A DNA stretch of 64,000 nucleotides from Bacteroides sp. (GTDB lineage Bacteria > Bacteroidota > Bacteroidia > Bacteroidales > Bacteroidaceae): NCBI GenBank assembly GCA_021201335.1, contig JAJQFD010000037.1, positions 62,001 through 126,000 on the forward strand. Direction: 5' to 3'. A program made the translations under genes and the position numbers. The notes beneath the pieces are model-generated. The model ran no database searches. It was not told the origin of the DNA and saw only the letters and a program-made list of their open reading frames with translations. Positions 35,214 to 44,296 of the stretch are shown here, piece after piece; the first letter of the stretch is position 1; each line of letters begins with the position of its first letter.

Positions 35214-36099
35214 ATGAATAACGTACTTTACATTATTGGTAACGGCTTTGACATGTATCATGGCATGAAAACCTCATATGCGGATTTTTGCACTTATGTT
35301 GAAGACAATTATTTAGATTTATGGATATTTCTGAACAGCTTTTTTACTTTTCAGGTAAAGCAGTTATTTATGGAATAATTTTGAAAGTGATTTAGGCACC
35401 TTTAATTATCGGGGATTTATGAATGCTAACCGTAATTTTGATATTATGGATGAAGATTTCAGGCCAAGTTATTGTTATGGTCTTGAAGATGGTGTCACCC
35501 AGCAAATTAAAGAAAATGTAGATGAAATAAAAGAGGCTTTTTCTGATTGGTTACAGAACGTTGATTATCCAGCTACTATCGGTGATTTGAAATTAAATAA
35601 AGACGCTATATTTTTATCATTTAATTATACCGATACTCTGTATAAACTTTATAACATACCCAAGAGTAAAATCATTCACATTCATAATTCTATCGAAGAT
35701 AACGGCAGTGATCTTATTTTTGGGCATAATTTAGAAATAGTAAATGAATCCGAATTGGATGAAAATGGGGATAGCAATCGTACTATGTTTACTGATTCGG
35801 AAAATGCCTCAAAATCTCTCCTATATTCTTTTAAAAAAACTATAGAGGATATTATAAAAGAAAACAGGGATTTCTTTATTTCACTTTCCAATATGGATAC
35901 TATTTACATTTTGGGACATTCTATTAATGACATTGATTTGCCATACTTCGAATATATAAATAAAGTAGTTAAACAAAATGCTAATTGGGTAATAAGCTAT
36001 CACAATGATGATGAACCAGAAAGAATGAAAAATGCTTTGGAAAGGATTGGTATTGTAAGCTATATATCATTTATAAAACTAAAAGATTTATCAAGGTAA
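35214..36099 (+). pseudogene. abiH: AbiH-family phage abortive infection protein, one frameshift
   Basis: ATG 35214 opens MNNVLYIIGNGFDMYHGMKT, the AbiH N-terminal motif (GNGFDxxHGxxTxYxDF), and runs to a stop after about 54 codons. A neighbouring frame takes over at about 35345-35365 (LWNNFESDLGTFNY) and continues to 36099 with FLSFNYTDTLYKLYN, KIIHIHN, LIFGHN, IYILGHSINDIDLPYF and NWVISYHND, all AbiH landmarks. The intact protein would be about 295 residues. Known: AbiH proteins stop phage growth in some lactococci and other bacteria; the mechanism is unknown. With the break it is probably inactive, though a single indel could also be a read error. Confidence 0.7.
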
Positions 36100-36209
36100 T
36101 ACATTATGAATGAAAAAAGAATACTTAACGGTTATAAGTATGTGATTATCCTATAATCTCCCTATACGCCGTTTCATAATCGCCCCTGACGGCTTCGGGA
36201 AACCTATCT

Positions 36210-37169
36210 TTATATATCCATCAGATCGTCTACAGTCAGGGAACTATCAAAAGCCAATCGGTTAGACATCACATTTAAGAGAGCATTGTAATTGCTTCTT
36301 TTTATAGCCTGACTTTTCGGTTGTCTGCGGCTTTGATAACCTACCGGGTCATCATCTTCAAAATCAAATGAACTTTCAAACCCATACGGATAATGAAAAC
36401 CATATCTGCCGAACCATCTGCGATAGGGTTCATATTTGTGCTCATAGCGATCAGTACAGGTTTCAATAATATGCCTGACCAACTGATGGCATTTGAGCAG
36501 ATCTGCTATTTTTGTATATTCTTCGTTGGTGTGCGGATTGTAGTATCCACATGAAATATTAACACATGAAACTTCCAGTCCACGCTGTTTTAAAACAGCC
36601 ACATCGGTTTGCATCCCATGATTGATTTTGTAGCCATGGGCAGGCAGGTTTATATCTTTTACAAAATCTTTGGAACATAGTTCCGTTCCCGAAATACTTG
36701 TTATAAAATCATCGTTGCCTTTCCGGTCGCATTGCAATACATAGCGGCAATCGTCAAAGAAAGCCATGTTGGCGCGGTTGCTGCCGATACAACCTTCTTC
36801 TTCACCCATAAAAAAGGCACATTTCATATACTCGTACTCTTCCAGGCATCTCAGGCAAATCCAGATACCGTTTTTGTCATCGGTTCCGATACCTACAAAC
36901 TGCTTTTTGTGGCTATTAAAGCCCAGTATAATGGAATCCCGGAAGTTTACGACTTCATATCCTGTGGCTCTTTTGGGATGAACCTCATCCGTGTGCGCTA
37001 CAACACACGGATAAGTTTCTGCATTTCCTTTGGTGGCATAAATATTACCATATTTGTCCAATTCATAAGGGATGGACATCTCTTCAAGTTTATTGATAAT
37101 GAATCGGATCATATCTTTTTCCTTCCTCGATGGGGAAGATATTTTATATAAATCAACTAATAGCTGCAT
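36210..37169 (-). CDS. M20/M42-like metallopeptidase (PepT-like), ICE-borne
   Basis: A 319-residue protein starting MQLLVDLYKISSPSRKEKDM. Metal-site motifs typical of the di-zinc aminopeptidases are visible: VVAHTDEVHP, VGIGTDDKNGIW and FMGEEEGCIGS, followed by LQCDRKGNDDF. The catalytic domain resembles peptidase M20/M42 (PepT-like), with a shortened length and a C-terminal tail that is aromatic and acidic (YGFHYPYGFESSFDFEDDD). Such genes are found on Bacteroides conjugative elements without clear role. It may process peptides in the cytoplasm. No signal peptide. It belongs to the ICE-type cluster 36.2-39.6 kb on the minus strand. Confidence 0.65.
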   Translation of the reverse strand: MQLLVDLYKISSPSRKEKDMIRFIINKLEEMSIPYELDKYGNIYATKGNAETYPCVVAHTDEVHPKRATGYEVVNFRDSIILGFNSHKKQFVGIGTDDKNGIWICLRCLEEYEYMKCAFFMGEEEGCIGSNRANMAFFDDCRYVLQCDRKGNDDFITSISGTELCSKDFVKDINLPAHGYKINHGMQTDVAVLKQRGLEVSCVNISCGYYNPHTNEEYTKIADLLKCHQLVRHIIETCTDRYEHKYEPYRRWFGRYGFHYPYGFESSFDFEDDDPVGYQSRRQPKSQAIKRSNYNALLNVMSNRLAFDSSLTVDDLMDI

Positions 37170-37214
37170 AATGATTATTTTTTATTTGTTTATAATGAAT
37201 TATTGTGAGGGAGA

Positions 37215-38441
37215 TTAGAACAGACGTTCCAGTTTGAGGTATAATCTGAAATTAGGTATCGGACGTCCTTTCTTAAATAATACGGAGGGATATAACTTGC
37301 CATTGTAATCAACAGCTTTTCCTTCAATAGCATACCCAAAGGGTGTATTTACATAGATAGCTTTGTGGCAAGGTTTACATATCGGTGCGGAGTCATCATT
37401 GTGTGTATTTCCGCAGACAGGACAGTAATATCTGTGCCTGCTTGCCTTGCCATACGTTCCGCGACAGGTTGCAATCTGATCTTCCTTATAGTAATTAGAC
37501 AGTTCTACCGATGATTTATCTACTACATGAATTTCACTGAATGTATCGAGGTAAGGCGCACCTTTCTTGTGCCATTTGGATGCCGGAACCCTGATTATTA
37601 GTTTAAGGTCTTCAAGGGTCATCGAGGGAGTAATGTTGAACTTTTCAATCGGATTGAGTACCGTAAAAGAGCAGGCATGCTCATAGTCGTTTACTTTCTT
37701 TCGGAGATGTATACCGATCCTGCGGGCATATTCATACATATTGTGGAGAATAAACGTATGCGTAAAGTAAACCCTGTCCATTACGGAAATGGTTTCTTCT
37801 TCCTCATCCTTTACCCATACGGCTTTCGGCCACACGATGGAACGTGCCAGAATATTATTGGCAGAATCTTTGGCAACAAGAATCTTTGCACCGGCAAAAT
37901 TATGGTAGAAATCGGCAGCATTGCGGGCCACATCTTCATTGCGCATACAAGAGTTATGAAGTGTGGTTTCTCCGTATTGGACAATGGGTGAGTAATTTTC
38001 ACCTTTATAGGCTTCGATAAAGTCGTTCATCTTATCGTACAATTTGATAGTTACCTTACTGTCCATGCAGATGGCACTGTTGAAGAAATCCAGATCTTTC
38101 GATGTATATCCGGGCAGATTCTTAAAATATCCGACAAATGTTGACGGATCGACTTCAGTCCGGTTCTCCGGGAACCACGGAGCCTGTGGATTCAGCCTGT
38201 CGGGAAAGTTTTTGTTGGTAATGTCTTTGGTACAGACGGCAAAAACGATTTTTACGGATGCATAGTTTTCATAGGTTGTTTTCTTCCGCTTGGTAGAGAA
38301 ATAGTTTGCTGAACCACGGATTACTTCCGATACGTCTTTACCTGATTTCAATTCTGCCAGCAGGTTTGCAGCAATAATACTTCCGTTTTCGGCGGCATGG
38401 ATTAAGCGTGATTTTAATTCATCACTCACGATTGTTTTCAT
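37215..38441 (-). CDS. Unknown 408-aa ICE protein with C-terminal zinc ribbon
   Basis: Not confidently recognised. The N-terminal half starts MKTIVSDELKSRLIHAAENG and contains PQAPWFPENRTEVDPSTFVG. The middle has TLHNSCMRNEDVARNAADFY and ILARSIVWPKAVWVKDEE, and the C-terminus has a zinc-ribbon candidate (YYCPVCGN ... CKPCHKAIY, four Cys). Arrangement and length are like PcfJ-type or DUF-type proteins of conjugative elements, perhaps nucleic-acid binding. Its mRNA leader is unusual: two hairpins next to the ATG (38445-38489) and, further up, a structured repeat (38535-38630) also present before ardA. Confidence 0.5.
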   Translation of the reverse strand: MKTIVSDELKSRLIHAAENGSIIAANLLAELKSGKDVSEVIRGSANYFSTKRKKTTYENYASVKIVFAVCTKDITNKNFPDRLNPQAPWFPENRTEVDPSTFVGYFKNLPGYTSKDLDFFNSAICMDSKVTIKLYDKMNDFIEAYKGENYSPIVQYGETTLHNSCMRNEDVARNAADFYHNFAGAKILVAKDSANNILARSIVWPKAVWVKDEEEETISVMDRVYFTHTFILHNMYEYARRIGIHLRKKVNDYEHACSFTVLNPIEKFNITPSMTLEDLKLIIRVPASKWHKKGAPYLDTFSEIHVVDKSSVELSNYYKEDQIATCRGTYGKASRHRYYCPVCGNTHNDDSAPICKPCHKAIYVNTPFGYAIEGKAVDYNGKLYPSVLFKKGRPIPNFRLYLKLERLF

Positions 38442-38444
38442 GTT

Positions 38445-38489
38445 GTTATGTTTTAAAATTCGACATAACCCGGCTTCTATTATGCCGGG
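38445..38489 (-). promoter_or_regulatory. Two adjacent hairpins in the leader of the 408-aa gene
   Basis: GTTATGT (38445-38451) pairs with ACATAAC (38463-38469), and CCCGGC (38469-38474) pairs with GCCGGG (38484-38489). Both lie within 50 nt of the ATG at 38441, on the transcribed minus strand, so they could shape translation start or attenuation. Confidence 0.5.
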
Positions 38490-38534
38490 CTTTCTTTTCT
38501 TTCAGGCCGCCCAAAAGTCCATGTTTAGCCACGG

Positions 38535-38630
38535 CAAGGTTTTGCCGGAAAAATACCGGAGCCCTGCGAGGATGATTTTTTCGCAAACCCGGAGGGCCCG
38601 ACCTTGACGGAGCGTTAAGAACATGGAGTT
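38535..38630 (-). ncRNA. Structured leader element, copy B (upstream of the 408-aa gene)
   Basis: Read on the minus strand: a tail AACTCCATGTTCTTAACGC, then CAAGGT, a GC hairpin CCC-TC-... GGG, a conserved AAAAAATCATCCTCG, the hairpin CCGGTATTTTTCCGG, and ACCTTG closing the outer stem with CAAGGT. The second copy at 39650-39750 has the same blocks in the same order; the outer stem and the CCGG hairpin are kept while the GC hairpin changes on both sides (CCGC/GCGG there, CCC/GGG here). No ORF runs through it. The rest of 38442-38763 shows nothing else convincing. Confidence 0.6.
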
Positions 38631-38763
38631 ACTTTTGCCTGGAAAAAGAAAACCCTTTTGTAGTATTTGGGAATTATTCATAGTTGCTTTCCTGTTAGGT
38701 GAAAAGAAAAAAGAGCGACCTTGCGGCCACTCTTCAGGTGTAATTGATATTATATTGAGTATT

Positions 38764-39069
38764 TCAGTGAGTTATTATTTCTGCCCTCTTTCTGTCCTGA
38801 CAGACCAGTGTCACGAACTGTAATTCCAGTAGTTTATGGTTGAAACATTTATCGGAACGGTAAGCAGTCCGTTGCCATAAACTGAATGTGAAATCGGAGA
38901 AGGACCAGATGTAATAGGCAGATAACTTGTTTGCTTTATCTTTTTGCAACAACCTTATATTAAATTCCATAATGTTCTCGGATGACAACAACAGGTTTAA
39001 TATATCGGTAAAGGCGTTTACGGCTTCCTGACTGATAGGATAAACAGGTCCTAAAAATTCTATTTTCAT
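38764..39069 (-). CDS. Unknown 101-aa ICE protein
   Basis: Not recognised. An intact 101-residue frame, MKIEFLGPVYPISQEAVNAF, then NLLLSSENIMEFNIRLLQKD, SAYYIWSFSDFTFSLWQRTA and a basic end (DRKRAEIITH). No membrane segment or signal peptide. It follows the ardA gene by 12 nt on the same strand, so it is probably translated with it, and could be an accessory of the anti-restriction unit; that is inference from position only. Confidence 0.5.
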   Translation of the reverse strand: MKIEFLGPVYPISQEAVNAFTDILNLLLSSENIMEFNIRLLQKDKANKLSAYYIWSFSDFTFSLWQRTAYRSDKCFNHKLLELQFVTLVCQDRKRAEIITH

Positions 39070-39081
39070 GTTATTGTGTTT

Positions 39082-39573
39082 TTAATCGTAGTTATCTTCA
39101 AAAACCTCTAATGAATACCTCTCGGTATTGTGAAAAACACCATAATTGTTCTGATATAGTTGAATATCCTCCGGAATATCCGGTTCTTCGCAACTAAATT
39201 CAGGATAGGTTGTATGGATCTCCTGATAATGAGCCACCAACTGGTGCGGATCATCTTCTGCAATGTTATGGCCGTGATATTCGCACCATGAAAGGAAATG
39301 ATCGGTTTCTGCCTCGTCAATTCTTTCCAGTGCATCCCTGAACTCGAAAAAGTTGGGCGAGAACCATTCTTTGTTAATTAACTGATCGGGAATATTTTCC
39401 CATGCAGGATACCTGAATGCAGGATTTGTTTCGTCGGGAAAATAGGCTCGGCAGGCAGTATAGAATTCTCCTGTATCTCCGTAATCGGATAGTTGGAACC
39501 AGTCGCCCTCGTGAGCTTTCTTTTCGATTTGGTGCTGTGTAGTTACTACTACTTCTGCTTCTGATAGTTTCAT
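39082..39573 (-). CDS. ardA: Antirestriction protein ArdA family
   Basis: From ATG 39573 (163 residues), MKLSEAEVVVTTQHQIEKKA, the protein is rich in acidic residues (low pI, DNA-mimic style). The family-like segments are GDWFQLSDYGDTGEFYTACR, FEFRDALERIDEAETDHFL, and the acidic end TERYSLEVFEDNYD. ArdA mimics DNA and blocks type I restriction enzymes, protecting a newly entering element. An in-frame upstream start at 39630 adds 19 residues without family match. Its leader contains the structured repeat copy A (39650-39750), so expression is probably controlled on RNA level. Confidence 0.65.
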   Translation of the reverse strand: MKLSEAEVVVTTQHQIEKKAHEGDWFQLSDYGDTGEFYTACRAYFPDETNPAFRYPAWENIPDQLINKEWFSPNFFEFRDALERIDEAETDHFLSWCEYHGHNIAEDDPHQLVAHYQEIHTTYPEFSCEEPDIPEDIQLYQNNYGVFHNTERYSLEVFEDNYD

Positions 39574-39649
39574 GATCTTTACTTTTGAGTTAATATTAGC
39601 GTGGAGATGTTTCAGTCCACAGGCTCTCAAAAGTGAGTGTTCAGGCGGT

Positions 39650-39750
39650 GCAAGGTTTTTCGGAAAAATACCGGAGTGAAACGAGGATGATTTTTCCAGA
39701 AAACCGCTTTAGCGGCTCTGACCTTGCTCCGGCGTTAAGAACACGGAACT
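39650..39750 (-). ncRNA. Structured leader element, copy A (upstream of ardA)
   Basis: On the minus strand: AGTTCCGTGTTCTTAACGCC, outer stem GCAAGGT paired with ACCTTGC (7 bp), hairpin CCGCTAAAGCGG, AAAAATCATCCTCG, and CCGGTATTTTTCCG. The order and most bases match copy B at 38535-38630. Position about 80 nt before the ardA start and the covarying hairpin suggest a cis-acting RNA or small RNA. Such blocks recur in Bacteroides mobile elements as far as I recall, but I cannot name a described RNA family. Confidence 0.6.
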
Positions 39751-39906
39751 ATCTTTGCCGGGAGGGCTGGAAGATATTGGGCTTTTTTTATTCTAATTCG
39801 TTAGGTTGTGAAAACGCCTTCATAATAAATAGATTCATAATACAATGAAAACATGTATAACATTCGTGATACACAAACTAAATTTCTGTGTTGCATAAAA
39901 AGAAAC

Positions 39907-39946
39907 GCTGCACTGCACAAACTAAAATCTATTTGTGCAGCACAGC
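39907..39946 (-). terminator. Probable terminator of the ASCH-domain gene
   Basis: TGCACAAA (39914-39921) and TTTGTGCA (39932-39939) form the core, extended by GCTG and CAGC with two mismatches. Read on the minus strand it is followed by GTTTCTTTTT. It lies about 195 nt after the stop of the minus-strand gene at 40141. Between 39751 and 40140 I see no other convincing gene. Confidence 0.55.
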
Positions 39947-40140
39947 ATTTTCATGTACGTTCAGTTTACTTTATTTATCGAGTAACTTATCTAATATCTT
40001 CACGGCATTATCTCCTTGTTGCTTATTAAATCCGGCTTTCTCACAAGTGTTTTTCGACCGGAAACTATGCGATGACCTTGTGCAAGATAGATTCCTAACA
40101 TTGTTCAGAGATTGATAAGAAAATATAATTAAAGATTAAA

Positions 40141-40599
40141 TTATTTTAAACGGCTTTTCTCATAATTATACGGTATGCTTGTACCCACGACAACATCATC
40201 AATTTTACTAATTATGAGCCAGTCGTCCATAGTTTTCTGATGGTCAAAGTTGAGGGCCGGTTCTATTTTTTCTACATCGCAGAACTCTACAAGAATAAGG
40301 CATTTTTTATGCCAGCGTTCTTTCTGCTTATCTGTCAGGCTCAGTTTGGATTGGTTGCGTTGCAGGGTATCTATAATTTCTTCATCGTTCAGCTTTTCAT
40401 AGTTTTCAACGTTGGTTACTATGGCTTTCGCGCTGATCTTCTTCGAACCTTTCTCCATGAAGTATAGTGTTTCACCAACGTTCACACGACTGTGCGGAAG
40501 TTTTCGTCCCGTTGCCCCACGAACAATCATTGTTTTACTACCATCTAATATTTTACTTAATACATTTGCCTTATCATCGCAATATACAAGGTGTACCAT
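40141..40599 (-). CDS. ASCH/PUA-like domain protein
   Basis: A 152-residue single-domain protein. It has MVHLVYCDDKANVLSKILDG, then KTMIVRGATGRKLPHSRVNV and GETLYFMEKGSKKISAKAIV, the beta-barrel pattern of ASCH/PUA-like domains (ligand loop Gx....R.. and GD/GE-L.F). It ends with KCLILVEFCDVEKIEPAL. Such domains bind RNA or modified nucleotides and are common in coding, tRNA or anti-phage contexts. Neighbours give no clear hint. Complete; an ATG at 40599. Confidence 0.65.
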   Translation of the reverse strand: MVHLVYCDDKANVLSKILDGSKTMIVRGATGRKLPHSRVNVGETLYFMEKGSKKISAKAIVTNVENYEKLNDEEIIDTLQRNQSKLSLTDKQKERWHKKCLILVEFCDVEKIEPALNFDHQKTMDDWLIISKIDDVVVGTSIPYNYEKSRLK

Positions 40600-40762
40600 C
40601 AGTTATTCTTTTATGTTAAAGTAATAGTATGAATTAATCACAAAAATAACTCATACCAGATTTGAATCCATGTAAAAATCCGACTTTTTACAGTTCCGTC
40701 GAGAAATTTTTCCAAAAGCACAATATTCTTTATTCATATGTGAATAGTTTTTTAAGTTAACA

Positions 40763-42111
40763 TCATTTGCTAATACAATAGTGGAACAAATTCAACATTT
40801 TACACTTGATATCTTCCACATCTTCAGAGAAGATTATTTTGCGGTCATAGCTATATCCGATTTGCATGGTGTCATTTAATGTAGCTACTCCGAGAACGAT
40901 ATAACTTCCCGGTGCTTTGGGTGGAAAAAATACAAAATCCCGCATGCAGTAAGAGCCTATCTGACAATTAAAATTCAGATGTCCAAGATTTGATATAGCG
41001 GTAGAAGAAGGTTTATCAATGGAAAGTATGGATGCCGCTTTCTTTGCTGCTTTATCCTGACACTCCCCATAAGCGGCAAAATACATTGCGTCAATAAGTA
41101 AGGGATTCATTGATGCATACGTATTTAGTAATAGCCATTGTGCTTTGGTAGATTCCAATTTTGATTTAATTTCTTTCTTTACGAGAATGGCATTTTGCCA
41201 AAAATCTTTTTTATAATCGTATTTATATGCAATAGTAATAGCGGTGGCAAAGTTACCTAAGCATTTGTCCGCAGAAAATAAAACTTGTTTTCTTATATCT
41301 ATGGGAATTCCTACGACCATCTTCTTATTATTGAGGTTTTTTCCCTGCATAGCCGAAATAAATGCTGTAACAATTGCGTCGTTAATCGTAATGTTATGTG
41401 CTTTACAAGCATTGTGTAATTCATTCATTTCAACTTTATTTATTGTAGAATATGATAAACCAATATCAGTTAATTGATGATATTTATTGAACATATCCTG
41501 AAACTCCGCCTCCCCGAAACGAGGCTGCTTACCCTTATTCCACATGGCATTGAGTGAACGGACAAGCACTTTTACAGGAAAAGCTAGTTTAGCTTTCTGC
41601 GGAAAACACTCTTACCTGAAATGAGTTTTTGTTCTCGTACAGGTAAATTATTCCCGGCATATACATAGACTACATCCCATAATAATCGTGCAATGGCGTT
41701 ACCGTCGCCAAGCAGATGCTGAACGGCGACAAGAATATCAAAATCTCTCTCACCATAGAATACAAAAAAGCGAATGAGTGGCCCTTTTTCGCAATTAAAA
41801 GGTTTTTTATTCTCAGATTCGGCAACCTCCAGCCATTGATCCTGACGTGCACGTTTAATACAATACAATTCAAGTTGTTGGACAGCATTTTCCTGATAAA
41901 ATGCCTCTCCGTCATTATTAATAGAAATGGATGAATAAAACAACGGGTGCACTTTTTTTAATGTAAGTAATGCTTTTTCAAAACGTGCTTTTTCAAATTC
42001 TCCATCAACGCTCAATTTCATCAGAACCGTAAGCGAAGGATTACGTAAATGGGGGCGTTCCGTATATAATCGAAGATTAGTTTTCATACGCTTTATTTTG
42101 ATTATTGACAA
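40763..42111 (-). pseudogene. Condensation-domain/alcohol acetyltransferase-like protein, one frameshift
   Basis: The first frame (42111-41584) carries the N-terminal half with NLRLYTERPHLRNPSLTVLM, KKVHPLFYSSISINND and VQHLLGDGNAIARLLWD, the HHxxxDG-type active-site motif in degenerate form (QHLLGDG). It goes off frame near 41600-41610; the next frame continues as QKAKLAFPVKVLVRSLNAMW and to MVVGIPIDIRKQVL, LGNFATAITI, ISNLGHLNF and PPKAPGSYIVLGVATLND, the C-terminal half of these chloramphenicol acetyltransferase-fold proteins. The rebuilt length is about 449. They transfer acyl groups to alcohols or amines. A single indel in a T/C run explains the split. Confidence 0.65.
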
Positions 42112-42148
42112 ATATAAAGAGCCGAATACTAATAATCCTTGACCAATA

Positions 42149-42730
42149 TCAACCCGGCATATTTTTCTTGTATTTAGTACGTAGTCTGCTGAGTGTTTCG
42201 GCTGTTATGCCAATAGATGAAGCATTATGTTTTAAAGGGATCTCGTTCTCTATTTCAGGATAATTCTCAATTAGCTTCAGGTATCGTTCTTCTGCGGTAT
42301 TAAAATGTAAAGCAAATGCGATATCCCGCCATCCGAACATCGAACGTTCTGCGAATGATGCCCTGAACTTTAGAGTATCCATATTCATCCCGAATAACTC
42401 AATCATTTGGTTGTGGTTTATAAGGATTACATCGTAATCGTTCATGGCTTGTATGGTTAATTCTGAAGTTGTTTGCTTCAGAAACGAATGGTAGTCACCT
42501 ATAAATGGAAAAGACTTACTAAACCAAAGCGTATGTTCATTTCCCCCGGTATCCGTCTTATAATACCTGAATATTCCTGATTCTACATATCCCATGTATT
42601 TGTTGAGCGCTCCTTCTATCTGAAAATTCTCGAATTTCTTTATGTGCATTTGTTTCAGGTGACTGACGAAATCCAAAGCTCTTTCCTTTTCAATATTCAG
42701 ACTGAGCAATAGTTTCATTAAATTTTCCAT
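42149..42730 (-). CDS. Crp/Fnr family transcriptional regulator
   Basis: A 193-residue protein with a cyclic-nucleotide-binding-like N-terminal domain (KFENFQIEGALNKYMGYVES, GIFRYYKTDTGGNEHTLWFS) and a C-terminal winged helix whose recognition helix reads SSIGITAETLSRLRTKY. This short Bacteroidetes group usually lacks cAMP-binding residues. It probably regulates a neighbouring gene: the acyltransferase-like gene starts 37 nt after its stop codon on the same strand, and a GNAT gene diverges upstream. Intact. Confidence 0.8.
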   Translation of the reverse strand: MENLMKLLLSLNIEKERALDFVSHLKQMHIKKFENFQIEGALNKYMGYVESGIFRYYKTDTGGNEHTLWFSKSFPFIGDYHSFLKQTTSELTIQAMNDYDVILINHNQMIELFGMNMDTLKFRASFAERSMFGWRDIAFALHFNTAEERYLKLIENYPEIENEIPLKHNASSIGITAETLSRLRTKYKKNMPG

Positions 42731-42854
42731 CTTAATTTGGTTGATTTAATATTGTGCATACAGATCAGCGAGCATGAAATATATTAATCTATAAAAGTAA
42801 TTATTTATGCTGTAATAATAAAACAGTGAATATCAATTATTAAGTGAAAGCACC

Positions 42855-42862
42855 TATCTTTG
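42855..42862 (+). promoter_or_regulatory. Bacteroides-type -7 box for the GNAT gene
   Basis: TATCTTTG (TAnnTTTG) followed by CCG, 41 nt before the ATG at 42904 in the divergent region between the Crp/Fnr regulator and the GNAT gene. Confidence 0.6.
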
Positions 42863-42903
42863 CCGATTAAATTTTAACAGTAGCTAATTAAAGAACTTGA
42901 TAA

Positions 42904-43347
42904 ATGGAGAGACTAAAAATAGAATATGTAAATACGTTGTCAGTAGAAGATTATAATAATTTGAGAAAAACAGTAGGTTGGAGAAAAGTATCAGATAGAA
43001 AAGCAAAAATCGGACTGGAAAAATCAATTTTTATTACAGTCGCAATGATAGATAACAAACCGATTGGTATGGCTCGTATCGTTGGAGATGGTGGTTATTT
43101 TATGCTTATTGTTGATGTGGTCGTTTTACCTCAGTGGCAGGGACAAGGTATTGGGAAAAGTCTGATGAAACAGGTAATGCTTTATATAGACCAATCGATA
43201 GAGGAGAACGAGAATGTTTTTGTTTCATTGATGGCCGCCCCTGAACGAGACTCATTTTATGAGCAATTCGGATTCAGATCATGTCCTGATGGCGATTTAA
43301 TGGGAACAGGTATGTATCAGTATATATGTAAAACTTATCCTGACTGA
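42904..43347 (+). CDS. GNAT acetyltransferase
   Basis: A 147-residue GNAT domain: MERLKIEYVNTLSVEDYNNL, GMARIVGDGGYFMLIVDVVV (strand with the acetyl-CoA contact), then LPQWQGQGIGKSLMKQVMLY (the QxxGxG/A acetyl-CoA loop, about residues 78-97) and APERDSFYEQFGFRSCPDG. It is complete with its own promoter box and terminator. Substrate unknown; the ArsR/Crp-type regulator next door may control it. This subgroup is often annotated simply as GNAT family N-acetyltransferase. Confidence 0.8.
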   Translation: MERLKIEYVNTLSVEDYNNLRKTVGWRKVSDRKAKIGLEKSIFITVAMIDNKPIGMARIVGDGGYFMLIVDVVVLPQWQGQGIGKSLMKQVMLYIDQSIEENENVFVSLMAAPERDSFYEQFGFRSCPDGDLMGTGMYQYICKTYPD

Positions 43348-43373
43348 AATGTCGCTTACTTCTCTGAAAATCT

Positions 43374-43398
43374 CCGGATATCTGTATATCCGGTTTTT
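43374..43398 (+). terminator. Rho-independent terminator after the GNAT gene
   Basis: CCGGATAT and ATATCCGG form a perfect 8-bp stem with the loop CTGT, followed by TTTTT, 27 nt after the GNAT stop. Confidence 0.85.
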
Positions 43399-43453
43399 CC
43401 AATATAAATTAAGGGAACAATTATATTTGAAAGAAATTATTTATTATTAAAAA

Positions 43454-43483
43454 GCCCCTGAAGTATTAAAAACTTCAAGGGGC
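43454..43483 (-). terminator. Rho-independent terminator after the truncated integrase
   Basis: GCCCCTGAAGT and ACTTCAAGGGGC pair with one bulged base. On the minus strand the stem is followed by TTTTT, close to the integrase stop at 43491. Confidence 0.75.
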
Positions 43484-43490
43484 ATATATT

Positions 43491-43985
43491 TTATAAAGCT
43501 AGTCTGACCGCTACAGTTTCCATATCTTCCATAATAGTCTGATCCATTACCCGGGCATAATGTTCGGTCATCCGGGTAGAGGAGTGGCCTAACATTTTTG
43601 ATACATTTTGCAAAGATACTTTGTTTGCAAGGGCAATAGTCGTTGCAAAAGTATGTCGGGCCACGTGTGTGGTCAGATTCTTATCTATCCCGCACGAAGC
43701 AGCAATATCTTTCAGATATAAATTCATAGTCGAATTGCAGAATAATGGCAGGCATACTCCGCTTTCTATACATTTGGGATGTTCTCTGTATTTTTCCAGA
43801 ATCCGAATCGCAGGCTCAAGCAGTGGAATATTTGATGTACTCTTAGCTTTATTCTTCTTTATTTTATGACGTCCTTTACGAATCCATAGTTTATTGTTAT
43901 TATCAGATATTATTTCAGAATATGTCAATTCTTTGGCATCTGTAAACGCAAGTCCAGTATAGCATTTACGGGCTATGAAAGCAAG
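43491..43985 (-). pseudogene. Tyrosine recombinase (integrase), C-terminal fragment
   Basis: The frame holds the catalytic half of a Bacteroidetes integrase: CYTGLAFTDAKELTYSEI, KIKKNKAKSTSNIPLLEPAI, then THVARHTFATTIALANKVSL (HxxRH), GHSSTRMTEHYARV with the nucleophile Tyr. It ends normally at 43491, but the N-terminal SAM-like domain and the arm-binding domain are missing; the match fades just upstream of ARKCYTGLAF at about 43985. The strand is opposite to the ICE 2 integrases. It may be the integrase of ICE 1 cut by insertion or deletion. It lacks the N-terminal DNA-binding part and should be inactive. Confidence 0.75.
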
Positions 43986-44296
43986 GGTGGGAACAGATAG
44001 GAGAAAGAACGGTAAGAGTCTGCAAAATAGGAATTTGTGAGAAATGCAAACACGATCAAAAATGCGGATTTGGAAGTTTTTAGAAGATTATTCACTACTA
44101 AATCATTACCTATTTAGTTGTTGAAGAATCCGCTTAAAATGAACATCTGACAGCATTTATCCGGTCAAAGATAGGATTTAGCGAACGATTGAGTGAAGGT
44201 TTACCGGAAATCTGATTTTATTTCCCATTAACAGCCTGTTTTTCATAATTATAGATAGCGTAAAAGTAAGTAAAATTGCAATTAAAAGCTATCGGT

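Noticed and set aside
39970..40128. A 52-codon minus-strand frame ending AVKILDKLLDK
   Set aside because: The last 20 residues look natural, but no start codon, family match or upstream extension supports a gene; it may be the tail of a lost gene.
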